The notes below the pieces were generated by a model. That model was not told the origin of the DNA. It worked only from the letters and a program-made list of their open reading frames with translations, and did not search any database. From Phytopseudomonas seleniipraecipitans (GTDB lineage: Bacteria; Pseudomonadota; Gammaproteobacteria; Pseudomonadales; Pseudomonadaceae), in the NCBI RefSeq assembly GCF_900102335.1, contig NZ_FNBM01000001.1, positions 889,980 to 953,979 on the forward strand: a stretch of 64,000 nt of DNA, given 5' to 3'. Shown here one piece after another: positions 14,965 to 24,121 of the stretch. The translations under genes and the position numbers were made by a program. How positions within the stretch are numbered: the stretch's first letter is position 1; every line of letters starts with the position of its first letter.

Positions 14965-17900
14965 ATGGCGTTCTTCACCGCGGCCAGCAAAGCCGACTTT
15001 CAGAATCAACTGCAAGCGGCCCTGGCGCAGCATGTCAGTGAGCAGGATCTGCCCAAAGTGGCCCTGTTCGCTGAACAGTTCTTCGGCATTATCGCCCTTG
15101 AGGAGCTGACGCAGCGGCGCCTCTCCGATCTGGTTGGCAGCACCCTTTCCGCCTGGCGCCTGCTGGCCACGTTCGATCCCGCCCAGCCCCAGGTGCGTGT
15201 ATTCAACCCCGATTATGAAAAGCACGGCTGGCAAAGCACGCACACCGGCATCGAAGTGCTGCACCCGGACATTCCGTTCCTGGTCGACTCCGTGCGTATC
15301 GAACTCAAGCGCCGCGGTTACAGCATCCATACCCTGCAGAACAGCGTGCTCAGTGTTCGCCGTGACGCTCAGGGCGCGCTGATCGACTTGCTGCCCAAAG
15401 GCACCATCGGCGAAGGCGTGAGCCGCGAATCGCTGATGTTCCTGGAAATCAATCGCTGCGCCAGCAACACCGAGATCAAGTCGCTACAGAAAACCCTGCT
15501 CGATGTGCTGGAAGAGGTGCGTCTGAGCGTCGCCGATTTCATCCCGATGAAGGCGAAAGCCCAGGAACTGCTGACCAAGCTGGGTGATGGCTCGTTTGGC
15601 CGTGGCCAGACCGACACTGCCGAACTGGACGAGATCAAGGTGTTTCTCGATTGGCTGCAGGATGATCATTTCACCTTCCTGGGCTACGAAGAGTTCACCG
15701 TTCACGAGGCCGATGACGGTGGCTATCTGCAATATGACGAAGGCTCGCTGCTGGGCCTCTCGAAACGCCTGCGCAGCGGCTTGAGCAAGGAAGATCTGCA
15801 CATCCAGCCTTACGCGCTGGCCTACATGCGCGAGCCCAGCCTGCTGTCGTTTGCCAAGGCCGCGCAGCCGAGCCGTGTGCATCGCCCGGCTTACCCGGAT
15901 TTCGTCTCCATCCGTGAAATCGACGGCGACGGCAAGGTAGTCAAGGAATGCCGCTTCCTGGGCATTTACACCTCTACGTCCTACAGCGAAAGCGTGCGCG
16001 AGATTCCTTATATTCGTCGCAAGGTTGCCGAGGTGGAGCAGCGCTCCGGGTTCATTTCCCAGGGTCACCTGAGCAAGGAGCTGGTCAAGGTTCTCGAAGT
16101 ATTGCCACGCGACGACCTGTTCCAGACGCCGGTGGACGAGCTGGCCAGCACCGCGCTGTCGATCGTGCAGATCCAGGAACGCAACAAGGTGCGCGTGTTC
16201 CTGCGCTTCGACCCCTATGGGCGCTTTGTCTATGCGCTCGCGTATGTACCGCGTGACATCTATTCCACCGAAACTCGCCTGCGTATCCAGCAGGTGCTGG
16301 TCGATCGCCTGCAGGCCAGTGACTGCGAATTCTGGACCTATTTCTCCGAGTCGGTGCTGGCGCGCGTGCAGTTCATCTTGCGCGTCGACCCGAAAAACAA
16401 GCTGGCCATCGACACGCAGCAACTCGAGCGCGAGGTCATTCAGGCCTGTCGCTCCTGGACCGATGACTACGCCTCGCTGGTGGTGGAGAACTTCGGCGAA
16501 GCCAAGGGCAGCCGCGTACTCACCGATTTCCCGAAAAATTTCCCGGCCGGTTACCGCGAGCGTTTCCCTGCGCATTCGGCTGTGGTCGACATGCAGCACC
16601 TGCGTAGCCTGAACGATGAGCGCCCGCTGGTGCTCAGCTTCTACCAGCCGCTGGTGCCGGGCGAGCGCCAGTTGCATTGCAAGCTGTACCACGCCGACAC
16701 GCCACTGGCGCTGTCCGATGTACTGCCGATCCTGGAGAACCTTGGCTTGCGCGTGCTGGGCGAATTCCCTTATCGCCTGCAGCACCAGAGTGGCCGCGAA
16801 TTCTGGATTCACGACTTCGCGTTCACTTACGCCGAAGGTCTCAAGCTGGATATCCAGCAACTCAACGACACATTGCAGGACGCCTTCGTGCACATCGTGC
16901 GCGGCGATGCCGAAAACGATGCGTTCAACCGTTTGGTACTCACTGCCGGCCTGCCATGGCGCGACGTTGCTTTGCTGCGTGCGTATGCCCGTTACCTGAA
17001 GCAGATTCGCTTGGGCTTCGATCTCGGCTACATCGCCAACACGTTGCTCAATCACGCCGACATTGCCCGTGAGCTGGTGCGCCTGTTCAAGACGCGCTTC
17101 TATCTGGCGCGCAAGCTCACTGCCGACGATCTGGCCGACAAGCAGAACAAGCTCGAGCAGGCCATTCTCGGTGCGCTGGACAATGTCGCGGTGCTCAACG
17201 AAGACCGCATCCTGCGTCGCTACCTGGACTTGATCAAAGCCACTCTGCGCACCAACTTCTATCAGCCGGATGCTCAGAGCGAGGCGAAGAATTACTTCAG
17301 CTTCAAGTTCAACCCGAGCGCGATTACCGACCTGCCACGACCGGTGCCGAAATTCGAAATCTTCGTCTATTCGCCACGCGTGGAAGGCGTGCATCTGCGC
17401 TTCGGCAACGTCGCGCGTGGTGGTCTGCGCTGGTCCGACCGCGAAGAGGACTTCCGTACCGAAGTGCTCGGCCTGGTCAAAGCACAGCAGGTCAAGAATG
17501 CGGTCATCGTGCCGGTCGGTGCCAAGGGCGGTTTCGTACCGCGTCGGCTGCCGCTTGGTGGCGGCCGCGACGAGATCCAGGCCGAGGCCATCGCCTGCTA
17601 CCGGATCTTTATCAGCGGGCTGCTCGACATCACCGACAACCTCAAGGAAGGCGAGGTCGCGCCGCCCGCCAACGTGGTTCGCCATGATGCGGATGATCCT
17701 TACCTGGTCGTTGCTGCTGACAAAGGCACCGCCACGTTCTCGGACATTGCCAACGGCATTGCTATCGAATACGGCTTCTGGCTGGGTGACGCGTTCGCCT
17801 CGGGTGGCTCGGCAGGCTATGACCACAAGGGCATGGGTATCACCGCCAAGGGTGCGTGGGTGTCCGTGCAGCGACATTTCCGCGAACGTAACGTCGATGT

Positions 17901-19833
17901 GCAGAAAGACCTGACCACGGTGATCGGCATTGGCGACATGGCTGGCGACGTGTTCGGCAACGGCCTGTTGCTGTCCGAGTCGCTGCAGATGGTCGCTGCG
18001 TTCAACCACCTGCATATCTTCATCGACCCGAACCCGGATGCGGCGCGCAGCTTCGTCGAGCGCAAACGACTGTTCGACCTGCCACGGTCGAGCTGGGCCG
18101 ATTACGACACGTCGCTGATTTCCCAGGGCGGCGGCATCTTCCTGCGCAGTGCCAAGAGCATCGCCATCAGCCCGGAAATGAAAGCTCGCTTCGACATCCA
18201 GGCCGACAAGCTGGCGCCGAACGAATTGCTCAACGCCTTGCTCAAGGCACCGGTGGATCTGATCTGGAACGGTGGTATCGGCACCTACGTCAAATCCAGC
18301 CGCGAAACCCACGCGGACGTGGGCGACAAGGCCAACGACGTGCTGCGTGTCGACGGCCGCGAGTTGCGCGCCAAGGTGGTGGGTGAGGGCGGCAACCTGG
18401 GCATGACCCAGCTAGGCCGTGTCGAGTTCGGCCTCAACGGCGGCGCCAGCAACACCGACTTCATCGACAACGCCGGTGGTGTGGATTGCTCCGACCACGA
18501 GGTGAACATCAAGATCTTGCTCAATGAGATCGTCACAGCGGGCGACATGACCGGCAAACAGCGCAACACGCTGCTGGCCGAGATGACCGAGGATGTCGGC
18601 AGCCTGGTGCTGGGCAATAACTACAAGCAGACTCAGGCACTGTCGCTGGCCGAGCGCCGTGCCCGCGAGCGCCAGGGTGAATACAAGCGTCTGATGGCGG
18701 CTCTGGAAGCTTCGGGCAAGCTCGATCGCGCGCTGGAGTTCCTGCCCACCGAGGAGGAACTCAATGAGCGCGCGACCAAGGGGCAGGGGCTGACCCGTCC
18801 GGAGCTGTCGGTGCTGATTTCCTACAGCAAGATCGAGCTGCAGGAGTCACTGATCAAATCCGATATTCCGGATGATGAGTACCTTGCCCGCGAGATGGAA
18901 ACCGCCTTCCCGGCCCGCCTGGCGCAACAGTACGGTGAGGCGATGCGCCGGCACCGCCTCAAGCGCGAAATCGTCAGCACGCAGATTGCCAACGACCTGA
19001 TCAATCACATGGGTATCACCTTTGTTCAGCGTCTCAAGGAGTCCACCGGTGTGGGTTCGGCGCAGGTGGCCGGCGCCTATGTGGTGGTGCGTGATGTGTT
19101 CCACCTGCCGTTCTGGTGGCGTCAGATCGAGGCCCTGGATAACCAGGTTCCAGCAGATCTGCAGCTGACCATGATGGACGAGCTGATGCGCCTGGGGCGT
19201 CGTGCTACGCGCTGGTACCTGCGCAGCCGCCGCAACGACATGGATGCTGCTCGTGATGTCGCCCACCTTGGGCCGCGCGTCAAGGCGCTGGCTATGCGCC
19301 TGGACGAACTGCTCGAAGGGCCGGCTCGCGATCAATGGATGGCGCGCTATCAGACTTACGTCGAGGCTGGGGTTCCGGAGCTGCTGTCACGCGTGGTAGC
19401 GGGTACCGGTCACCTGTACACGCTGCTGCCCATCATCGAATCGGCGGACCTCACCGGGCGCGAGCCAACGGAAGTGGCTTCCGCCTACTTCGCGGTGGCG
19501 GATGCGCTGGATCTGTCTTGGTACTTGCAGCAGATCAGCAGCCTGAGTGTCGAGAGCAACTGGCAGGCGTTGGCCCGCGAGGCGTTCCGTGATGACCTGG
19601 ATGCTCAGCAGCGCGCGATTACCGTTGCCGTCCTGCAATTGCCGGGCGGCCCGGAGTCGGTCGAGGAGCGCATGGAGGCCTGGCTGGAGCAGAACCGTCG
19701 CCTGGTCGAGCGTTGGAAAGCCATGCTCGCCGAGCTACGTTCGGCCAGCGGAAGCGATTACGCCATGTATGCCGTGGCCAATCGTGAACTGAGCGACCTG
19801 GCGCAAAGCCAGCTCCCGGTCCTGCCAAGCTGA
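14965..19833 (+). CDS. gdhB: NAD-specific glutamate dehydrogenase, large (180 kDa) type
   Basis: A 1622-residue enzyme, matching the roughly 1620-residue L_180 class known from P. aeruginosa. It oxidises glutamate to 2-oxoglutarate and ammonia with NAD. The N-terminal half carries regulatory ACT-like domains. The catalytic core is clear at VARGGLRWSDREEDFRTE, VPVGAKGGFVPRR and LIWNGGIGTYVKSS. ATG 14965 is chosen over the in-frame ATG 14926 because GGAG (14954-14957) is seven bases upstream and the length then fits the family. A strong terminator follows. Expression is probably controlled from the divergent region holding the repeat pair at 14747-14820. Confidence 0.95.
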   Translation: MAFFTAASKADFQNQLQAALAQHVSEQDLPKVALFAEQFFGIIALEELTQRRLSDLVGSTLSAWRLLATFDPAQPQVRVFNPDYEKHGWQSTHTGIEVLHPDIPFLVDSVRIELKRRGYSIHTLQNSVLSVRRDAQGALIDLLPKGTIGEGVSRESLMFLEINRCASNTEIKSLQKTLLDVLEEVRLSVADFIPMKAKAQELLTKLGDGSFGRGQTDTAELDEIKVFLDWLQDDHFTFLGYEEFTVHEADDGGYLQYDEGSLLGLSKRLRSGLSKEDLHIQPYALAYMREPSLLSFAKAAQPSRVHRPAYPDFVSIREIDGDGKVVKECRFLGIYTSTSYSESVREIPYIRRKVAEVEQRSGFISQGHLSKELVKVLEVLPRDDLFQTPVDELASTALSIVQIQERNKVRVFLRFDPYGRFVYALAYVPRDIYSTETRLRIQQVLVDRLQASDCEFWTYFSESVLARVQFILRVDPKNKLAIDTQQLEREVIQACRSWTDDYASLVVENFGEAKGSRVLTDFPKNFPAGYRERFPAHSAVVDMQHLRSLNDERPLVLSFYQPLVPGERQLHCKLYHADTPLALSDVLPILENLGLRVLGEFPYRLQHQSGREFWIHDFAFTYAEGLKLDIQQLNDTLQDAFVHIVRGDAENDAFNRLVLTAGLPWRDVALLRAYARYLKQIRLGFDLGYIANTLLNHADIARELVRLFKTRFYLARKLTADDLADKQNKLEQAILGALDNVAVLNEDRILRRYLDLIKATLRTNFYQPDAQSEAKNYFSFKFNPSAITDLPRPVPKFEIFVYSPRVEGVHLRFGNVARGGLRWSDREEDFRTEVLGLVKAQQVKNAVIVPVGAKGGFVPRRLPLGGGRDEIQAEAIACYRIFISGLLDITDNLKEGEVAPPANVVRHDADDPYLVVAADKGTATFSDIANGIAIEYGFWLGDAFASGGSAGYDHKGMGITAKGAWVSVQRHFRERNVDVQKDLTTVIGIGDMAGDVFGNGLLLSESLQMVAAFNHLHIFIDPNPDAARSFVERKRLFDLPRSSWADYDTSLISQGGGIFLRSAKSIAISPEMKARFDIQADKLAPNELLNALLKAPVDLIWNGGIGTYVKSSRETHADVGDKANDVLRVDGRELRAKVVGEGGNLGMTQLGRVEFGLNGGASNTDFIDNAGGVDCSDHEVNIKILLNEIVTAGDMTGKQRNTLLAEMTEDVGSLVLGNNYKQTQALSLAERRARERQGEYKRLMAALEASGKLDRALEFLPTEEELNERATKGQGLTRPELSVLISYSKIELQESLIKSDIPDDEYLAREMETAFPARLAQQYGEAMRRHRLKREIVSTQIANDLINHMGITFVQRLKESTGVGSAQVAGAYVVVRDVFHLPFWWRQIEALDNQVPADLQLTMMDELMRLGRRATRWYLRSRRNDMDAARDVAHLGPRVKALAMRLDELLEGPARDQWMARYQTYVEAGVPELLSRVVAGTGHLYTLLPIIESADLTGREPTEVASAYFAVADALDLSWYLQQISSLSVESNWQALAREAFRDDLDAQQRAITVAVLQLPGGPESVEERMEAWLEQNRRLVERWKAMLAELRSASGSDYAMYAVANRELSDLAQSQLPVLPS

Positions 19834-19856
19834 TCGTTTAAGGCGCCCCAGGAATG

Positions 19857-19889
19857 AAAACGCCCCGACTGGTTCGGGGCGTTTTTTTT
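19857..19889 (+). terminator. Rho-independent terminator of gdhB
   Basis: AACGCCCCG (19859-19867) and CGGGGCGTT (19875-19883) form a 9-bp stem with a 7-base loop, followed by eight T in total. An A tract precedes it, so it can also serve the convergent hydrolase gene. Confidence 0.9.
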
Positions 19890-19911
19890 GCTGCACAGTT
19901 GCGTCGTCAGT

Positions 19912-20910
19912 TCACCGCTTGAGCTGCAAGCCCTCGAGCAAGGCTTTGTGAAAACGCTCGGGTTGCTGGATCTGCGGCGAGTGGCCGAGGTCGGCAAAGG
20001 TCACTAGGGTCGCATCGGGAATACGCTGCGCGGTTGCCGGACCCAGTGCCTTGTAGTTGCCTAATTTGCTGCGCATGGCTTCCGGCGCGGCGTCTTTGCC
20101 GATGGCCGTGTTGTCCTTCTCGCCGATCAATAACAGCACCGGCATTTTAAGGTTGGCGAACTCGTAGACCACCGGCTGGGTGTAAACCATGTCGTAGGTC
20201 AACGCCGAATTCCAGGCGACGATTTCCTTGCCCGGCCCCTTGAACATACCGGCCTGCATATCAACCCAGCGGTCGAACTCGGCACGCCACTCACCTGCGT
20301 AATAGGTGTTCTTCTGGTAGTTGCGGCTGGCTTCAGCACTGGTTTTCAGTTCGCGCTGATACCATTGATCCACGCTCAGATAGGGCACGCCCAGGGTTTT
20401 CCAGTCTTCCAGGCCGATGGGATTGACCATTGCCAGCTGTTCCACCTGATCGGGGTAGAGCAGTGCGTAGCGCGTGGCGAGCATGCCACCCATGGAATGG
20501 CCCATGACCGTCACCTTGTCGATGTCCAATTGCTCGAGCAGGGCGTTGGTGTTACTCGCCAGCTGCTGGAAGCTGTACTGGTAATGGGCGGGTTTGCTGG
20601 ATTTGCAGAAGCCTACCTGGTCCGGCACCACGACCCGATAGCCAGCCTGAGTCAGCGCCTTGATGCTGCCTTCCCAAGTCGCACCGCAGAAATTCTTGCC
20701 GTGCATCAGTACGACCGTTCGGCCATTGGCTTTTTCCGGCTGCACGTCCATGTAGGCCATCTGCAGTGAGCTGCCTTGGGAGTCGAAGTTGAAGCGTTTG
20801 ATTTCGTGCGGGTAATCGAAACCCTGCAATTCAGGGCCGTAGCTCGGGGTTTCGGCAGCAAGAGCGGGCAGCGTGCCAGCAATCAGCAAAGTGGCAAGGG
20901 CAATGCGCAC
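19912..20910 (-). CDS. Exported alpha/beta hydrolase
   Basis: A 332-residue protein. The first 18-19 residues are a signal peptide (hydrophobic core LATLLIAGTLPALA before AETPS), so it is periplasmic or secreted. The alpha/beta hydrolase core has oxyanion motif LMHGKNF, nucleophile elbow GHSMGG, an acidic residue after LLIGEKDNT and a catalytic His in LGHSPQ. The start is GTG 20910: GGAG on the coding strand lies eight bases upstream and no ATG fits the signal peptide. The substrate is unknown; such proteins are often esterases or haloalkane/peroxide-type hydrolases. Confidence 0.85.
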   Translation of the reverse strand: MRIALATLLIAGTLPALAAETPSYGPELQGFDYPHEIKRFNFDSQGSSLQMAYMDVQPEKANGRTVVLMHGKNFCGATWEGSIKALTQAGYRVVVPDQVGFCKSSKPAHYQYSFQQLASNTNALLEQLDIDKVTVMGHSMGGMLATRYALLYPDQVEQLAMVNPIGLEDWKTLGVPYLSVDQWYQRELKTSAEASRNYQKNTYYAGEWRAEFDRWVDMQAGMFKGPGKEIVAWNSALTYDMVYTQPVVYEFANLKMPVLLLIGEKDNTAIGKDAAPEAMRSKLGNYKALGPATAQRIPDATLVTFADLGHSPQIQQPERFHKALLEGLQLKR

Positions 20911-21007
20911 GGGAAAATCTCCAGACGGTTGGTAGAGCAAAGACTGACAGCGCTGCACCATGGGCGTCTCTGCCAAGTCTTTACAAAACCTGTCTGTGTA
21001 GCGGTCT

Positions 21008-21871
21008 TCAGGCCAGTTGGCGTACGTAGTCCAGCATGTCCGGGGCTCCGGCCTGGCGCAGGCCTTCCCCCAGCGCCGAGGCTTGTGGTGACTGCTTGGG
21101 CAGCAACAGGAATTCGGGAGCACCCGGCGTGCGCAGCAGGCTCAAGCGCGCATACGGCACGTGATGCTCCATCAACAGCTGCATGAACAGGGCATCGCTC
21201 CAGGCTTCGCTGGGCATCGCCAGCGCGTGGTAATGCTGTTCAAGCTCACCTAGCCCGGTGGAGCTGATGCGATAGCGAGTGATTTCCGCCGGCAGGCTGA
21301 TTTCCAGACCGCGCAGGCGCGCATAAGCCACCGCGCTGGCAAAGGCTTGCGGGTGCAGCTCTCCGGCCCAGAAAAGCCGCTCGCCGCGCCACTGCGCCTG
21401 ATACAGATCGAGGCGTGCGTCGGGAAAGTTGGGCAGCGACTGGCTCAGGGTTTTCAGAAAATCCCTGTAGCTGATGATGCGGATCTTCCGGCAGGCATCG
21501 CTGGCCGCGTAATCCTCAAGGCTGGCGTGGCGCTCATCGCAATGCACCAGGCTGTCGACGTGGCGCAGGTCAAGCGCGTCGACCTGCTCTCGTTCGGCCT
21601 CGATCAAGCCGAGCAGGGCAGCACGTGCTTCAGCTTTGTCTTCCTGCACCGGGCCGGACAATGCGCCGCGTGGCAGGTCCATAAGGCGCTGCAGAGGAGG
21701 GCCGCCGAGCCAGCAGATGTTGTCGGTGAAGGAGGGGATCGCGGCAAATGGCAGATGCAGCTGGCTGGCACGCTCGAAAATCGGCTTGCAGCCACGGCCC
21801 AGCAAGCCCACACGCTGTGCGAGAGCGGTGAGACGTGAGGAGAATGGGCTGGGCTGTTCAGGCAGACTCAT
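21008..21871 (-). CDS. Uncharacterised conserved Pseudomonas protein (possibly DUF6685)
   Basis: A 287-residue soluble protein without signal peptide or membrane segment. Phrases such as LPFAAIPSFTDNICWLGG and IRIISYRDFLKTL suggest a real conserved protein, and codon use matches the core genome. I believe it belongs to a Pseudomonas family of unknown function, perhaps DUF6685, but cannot confirm this. It is divergent from the DUF2835 gene. No function is proposed. Confidence 0.7.
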   Translation of the reverse strand: MSLPEQPSPFSSRLTALAQRVGLLGRGCKPIFERASQLHLPFAAIPSFTDNICWLGGPPLQRLMDLPRGALSGPVQEDKAEARAALLGLIEAEREQVDALDLRHVDSLVHCDERHASLEDYAASDACRKIRIISYRDFLKTLSQSLPNFPDARLDLYQAQWRGERLFWAGELHPQAFASAVAYARLRGLEISLPAEITRYRISSTGLGELEQHYHALAMPSEAWSDALFMQLLMEHHVPYARLSLLRTPGAPEFLLLPKQSPQASALGEGLRQAGAPDMLDYVRQLA

Positions 21872-22036
21872 GGCAACTCGCGGACTTCATTTATGCCTGT
21901 GCGAGTGTGGCAGAGCTGGCCGCGTCTTGCACCTGGCGGGAGAGCGTTCGAGCCCTGCGGAGCAACGGCGAATCTTGCCGGTGCACCCAGGCGACACTGT
22001 GGCAGAATCTGTTCATCTAATTGCACGGGGGCCTCC

Positions 22037-22258
22037 ATGGCCAGTCTGGTTCTGGATATCGCACTGTCTGCCGAGCGTCTGCGGGTTCTCTATCAGGGAC
22101 GTGCCAACCGCATTCAGGCGCTCAGCCGCGATGGCCGTCGCGTGAGCATTCCGGCGCATCACTTTCGGTCTTTTCTGACTCATGAAGGTCTTTACGGTTC
22201 CTTTGAGCTGCAGTTCAGTGCCGAAGGCGAGCTGCTCGGCCTGCGTCGCCTGCCCTGA
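22037..22258 (+). CDS. DUF2835 family small protein
   Basis: A 73-residue protein with the compact beta-rich pattern of DUF2835 (YQGRANRIQALSRDGRRVSIP, then HHFRSFLTHEGLYGSFEL). GGGG a few bases before the ATG serves as ribosome binding site. It lies 113 bp upstream of pyrD on the same strand. The function is unknown. Confidence 0.82.
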   Translation: MASLVLDIALSAERLRVLYQGRANRIQALSRDGRRVSIPAHHFRSFLTHEGLYGSFELQFSAEGELLGLRRLP

Positions 22259-22271
22259 GAGATGGCTTATG

Positions 22272-22300
22272 GGCTTAGCGGTGTTACGCCCTGCTAAGCC
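22272..22300 (+). other. Stem-loop between the DUF2835 gene and pyrD
   Basis: GGCTTAGC (22272-22279) and GCTAAGCC (22293-22300) form a perfect 8-bp stem. It has no T tract, so it may be a weak terminator or an operator just upstream of the pyrD promoter. Confidence 0.4.
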
Positions 22301-22324
22301 TCGCTAGGAGGGCGCCTGGACGGC

Positions 22325-22330
22325 TATAAT
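22325..22330 (+). promoter_or_regulatory. Candidate -10 box of pyrD
   Basis: A perfect TATAAT lies 42 bases before the pyrD ATG. The -35 region (about 22302-22307) is a poor match, so an activator or a relaxed -35 would be needed. Confidence 0.45.
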
Positions 22331-22371
22331 TCGCGCCTTCCGATTTCGCCACCAACGAGCTAAGCCTGCCC

Positions 22372-23394
22372 ATGTATAACCTGGCCCGCGAGCTGCTGTT
22401 CAAACTGTCCCCGGAAACATCCCATGAGCTGTCCATCGATTTGATCGGCGCTGCCGGCCGTCTGGGGCTTGCCGAGCGTTTGTGCAAGGCGCCCAGTAGC
22501 TTGCCAGTGACGGTGATGGGCTTGCAGTTCGCCAACCCGGTAGGTCTGGCGGCTGGCCTCGACAAGAATGGTGATGCCATCGATGGGTTCGCCGGGCTGG
22601 GTTTCGGTTTTGTCGAAATCGGTACCGTGACGCCGCGTCCGCAACCCGGCAACCCGAAACCGCGGCTGTTTCGCTTGCCGGAAGCCGAGGCGATCATCAA
22701 TCGCATGGGCTTCAACAACCAGGGCGTCGATCATCTCCTGGCTCGGGTGCAGGCTGCTAAATACCGTGGTGTGCTGGGCATCAACATCGGCAAGAATGTC
22801 GATACGCCGGTCGAGCGGGCGGTAGATGATTACCTGATCTGTCTCGACAAGGTCTATGCCCATGCCAGCTACGTGACCGTCAACGTCAGCTCGCCGAACA
22901 CGCCAGGGCTGCGCAGCCTGCAGTTCGGCGATTCGCTCAAGCAATTGCTGGATGCCCTGCATGTGCGGCAGAACGAGTTGACCATGACTCATGGCCGCCG
23001 CGTGCCACTGGCCATCAAGATCGCGCCGGACATGACCGATGAGGAAACCGTGCAGGTCGCTGCTGCGCTGCTGGAAAGCGGCATGGATGCGGTAATTGCC
23101 ACTAACACCACATTGAGCCGTGAGGGCGTCGAGAATCTGCCGTTCGCCAACGAGGCCGGGGGCCTGTCAGGCGCGCCGGTACGTGACAAGAGCACGCACA
23201 CGGTAAGTGTGCTGGCGGCTGAGCTGGGTGGACGCCTGCCAATCATCGCTGCTGGCGGTATCACCGAAGGTCGTCATGCTGCCGACAAGATTGCCGCAGG
23301 GGCTAGCTTGGTGCAGATCTACTCCGGGTTCATCTACAAGGGACCGGCGCTGATTCGCGAAGCTGTGGATGCGATTGCCGCAGCGCGCCGTTAA
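22372..23394 (+). CDS. pyrD: Dihydroorotate dehydrogenase (quinone), class 2
   Basis: A 340-residue FMN enzyme that oxidises dihydroorotate to orotate in pyrimidine synthesis and passes electrons to quinone. The N-terminal helices ([18 protein letters not shown]) are the membrane-associated extension of class 2 enzymes. Core motifs are [27 protein letters not shown] with the catalytic Ser, and [12 protein letters not shown] near the FMN phosphate site. Length fits the family. It probably starts from the TATAAT at 22325 and is single-gene, facing rmf convergently. Confidence 0.96.
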   Translation: MYNLARELLFKLSPETSHELSIDLIGAAGRLGLAERLCKAPSSLPVTVMGLQFANPVGLAAGLDKNGDAIDGFAGLGFGFVEIGTVTPRPQPGNPKPRLFRLPEAEAIINRMGFNNQGVDHLLARVQAAKYRGVLGINIGKNVDTPVERAVDDYLICLDKVYAHASYVTVNVSSPNTPGLRSLQFGDSLKQLLDALHVRQNELTMTHGRRVPLAIKIAPDMTDEETVQVAAALLESGMDAVIATNTTLSREGVENLPFANEAGGLSGAPVRDKSTHTVSVLAAELGGRLPIIAAGGITEGRHAADKIAAGASLVQIYSGFIYKGPALIREAVDAIAAARR

Positions 23395-23407
23395 GGGGAT
23401 ATAAAAA

Positions 23408-23426
23408 GGGCTCCCTCAGGGAGCCC
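23408..23426 (-). terminator. Terminator of rmf (minus strand)
   Basis: GGGCTCCC (23408-23415) and GGGAGCCC (23419-23426) form an 8-bp stem with a 3-base loop. The A tract to its left becomes the T tract in the minus direction, so it ends rmf transcription, and it may also stop pyrD. Confidence 0.75.
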
Positions 23427-23485
23427 CTGGGCTTGCGCCCGCCGCTCGGATGGAGCGTGCTTGGTGAAGTCGGTAGGTCCTTGCG

Positions 23486-23701
23486 TTAGCCGACAGCGCG
23501 AAGTTCGTTAAGTCGATGGATGCCGGCAGTGCCGGTTAAACCGTCCCAGTTGTCACCGCGGCCTTCACGCCAGCCATTGAGCCAGGCCTGACGCACGGAC
23601 GGAAGAGTGAAAGGACACAGCTCGCGGGATTTGCCACTAATACCGTACTGATAGCCGCGCAAAAAAGCTTTTTCTAACGGATCACGCTTAAGTCTTCTCA
23701 T
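23486..23701 (-). CDS. rmf: Ribosome modulation factor
   Basis: A 71-residue basic protein that dimerises 70S ribosomes into 100S particles in stationary phase. The sequence MRRLKRDPLEKAFLRGYQYG, the CPF motif and the RQAWLNGWREGR segment are diagnostic. GAGGG on the coding strand precedes the ATG by about nine bases. A long 420-bp gap upstream suggests a regulated promoter and a structured leader. Rmf in other gammaproteobacteria is induced by slow growth and stringent signals. Confidence 0.96.
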   Translation of the reverse strand: MRRLKRDPLEKAFLRGYQYGISGKSRELCPFTLPSVRQAWLNGWREGRGDNWDGLTGTAGIHRLNELRAVG

Positions 23702-24121
23702 AGGGTGTTGCCCTCACTTGTTGACTGTTATGTCCCGTAGACCTCTGGGAGGTCAGGCAGAAGGTTCTGCCGTGGAGTCCGCTGCCGGCGTCGCGAGCCT
23801 CCTGTGCCTTCGTCATTGCAACGAAGGCCTGGGGTGATTTCTAACCAATGCATGTACCCATGTGAATGATCGATTTGTCATAAGGACGTAACCTTTTTAA
23901 GGGCTAAGCCATAAGGTCCGCTGCGGCCCTGGACAGGTGGAGAGCGACAGGCGCGCAATCACTGGCTTGGCGTGACGTTTGCTGGTGTTGTGCCATCGGG
24001 AATGGCAATCGATTGCAGCGGCTATTTATTCCGACGAAGGGTCGCTTTGCGACTTTTTGTCACTTATTTTGGTTGTGCCTGTTGAAGGCCAGCCCACTAC
24101 TGCCTTCTTGGCACTGGATTT
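23702..24121. other. Long divergent gap between rmf and rlmKL
   Basis: 420 bp with no convincing ORF. It must hold the promoters and leaders of rmf (leftward) and rlmKL (rightward). A clear stem-loop GCCTTCGT (23806-23813) with ACGAAGGC (23821-23828) lies about 105 bp upstream of the rmf start, probably in its leader. The part nearest rlmKL is AT-richer. I find no consensus promoter I would name. Confidence 0.5.

Noticed and set aside
15484..18312. 942-residue minus-strand ORF inside NAD-GDH
   Set aside because: A high-GC shadow frame. The plus-strand protein is fully conserved and no ribosome binding site or domain supports the antisense frame.
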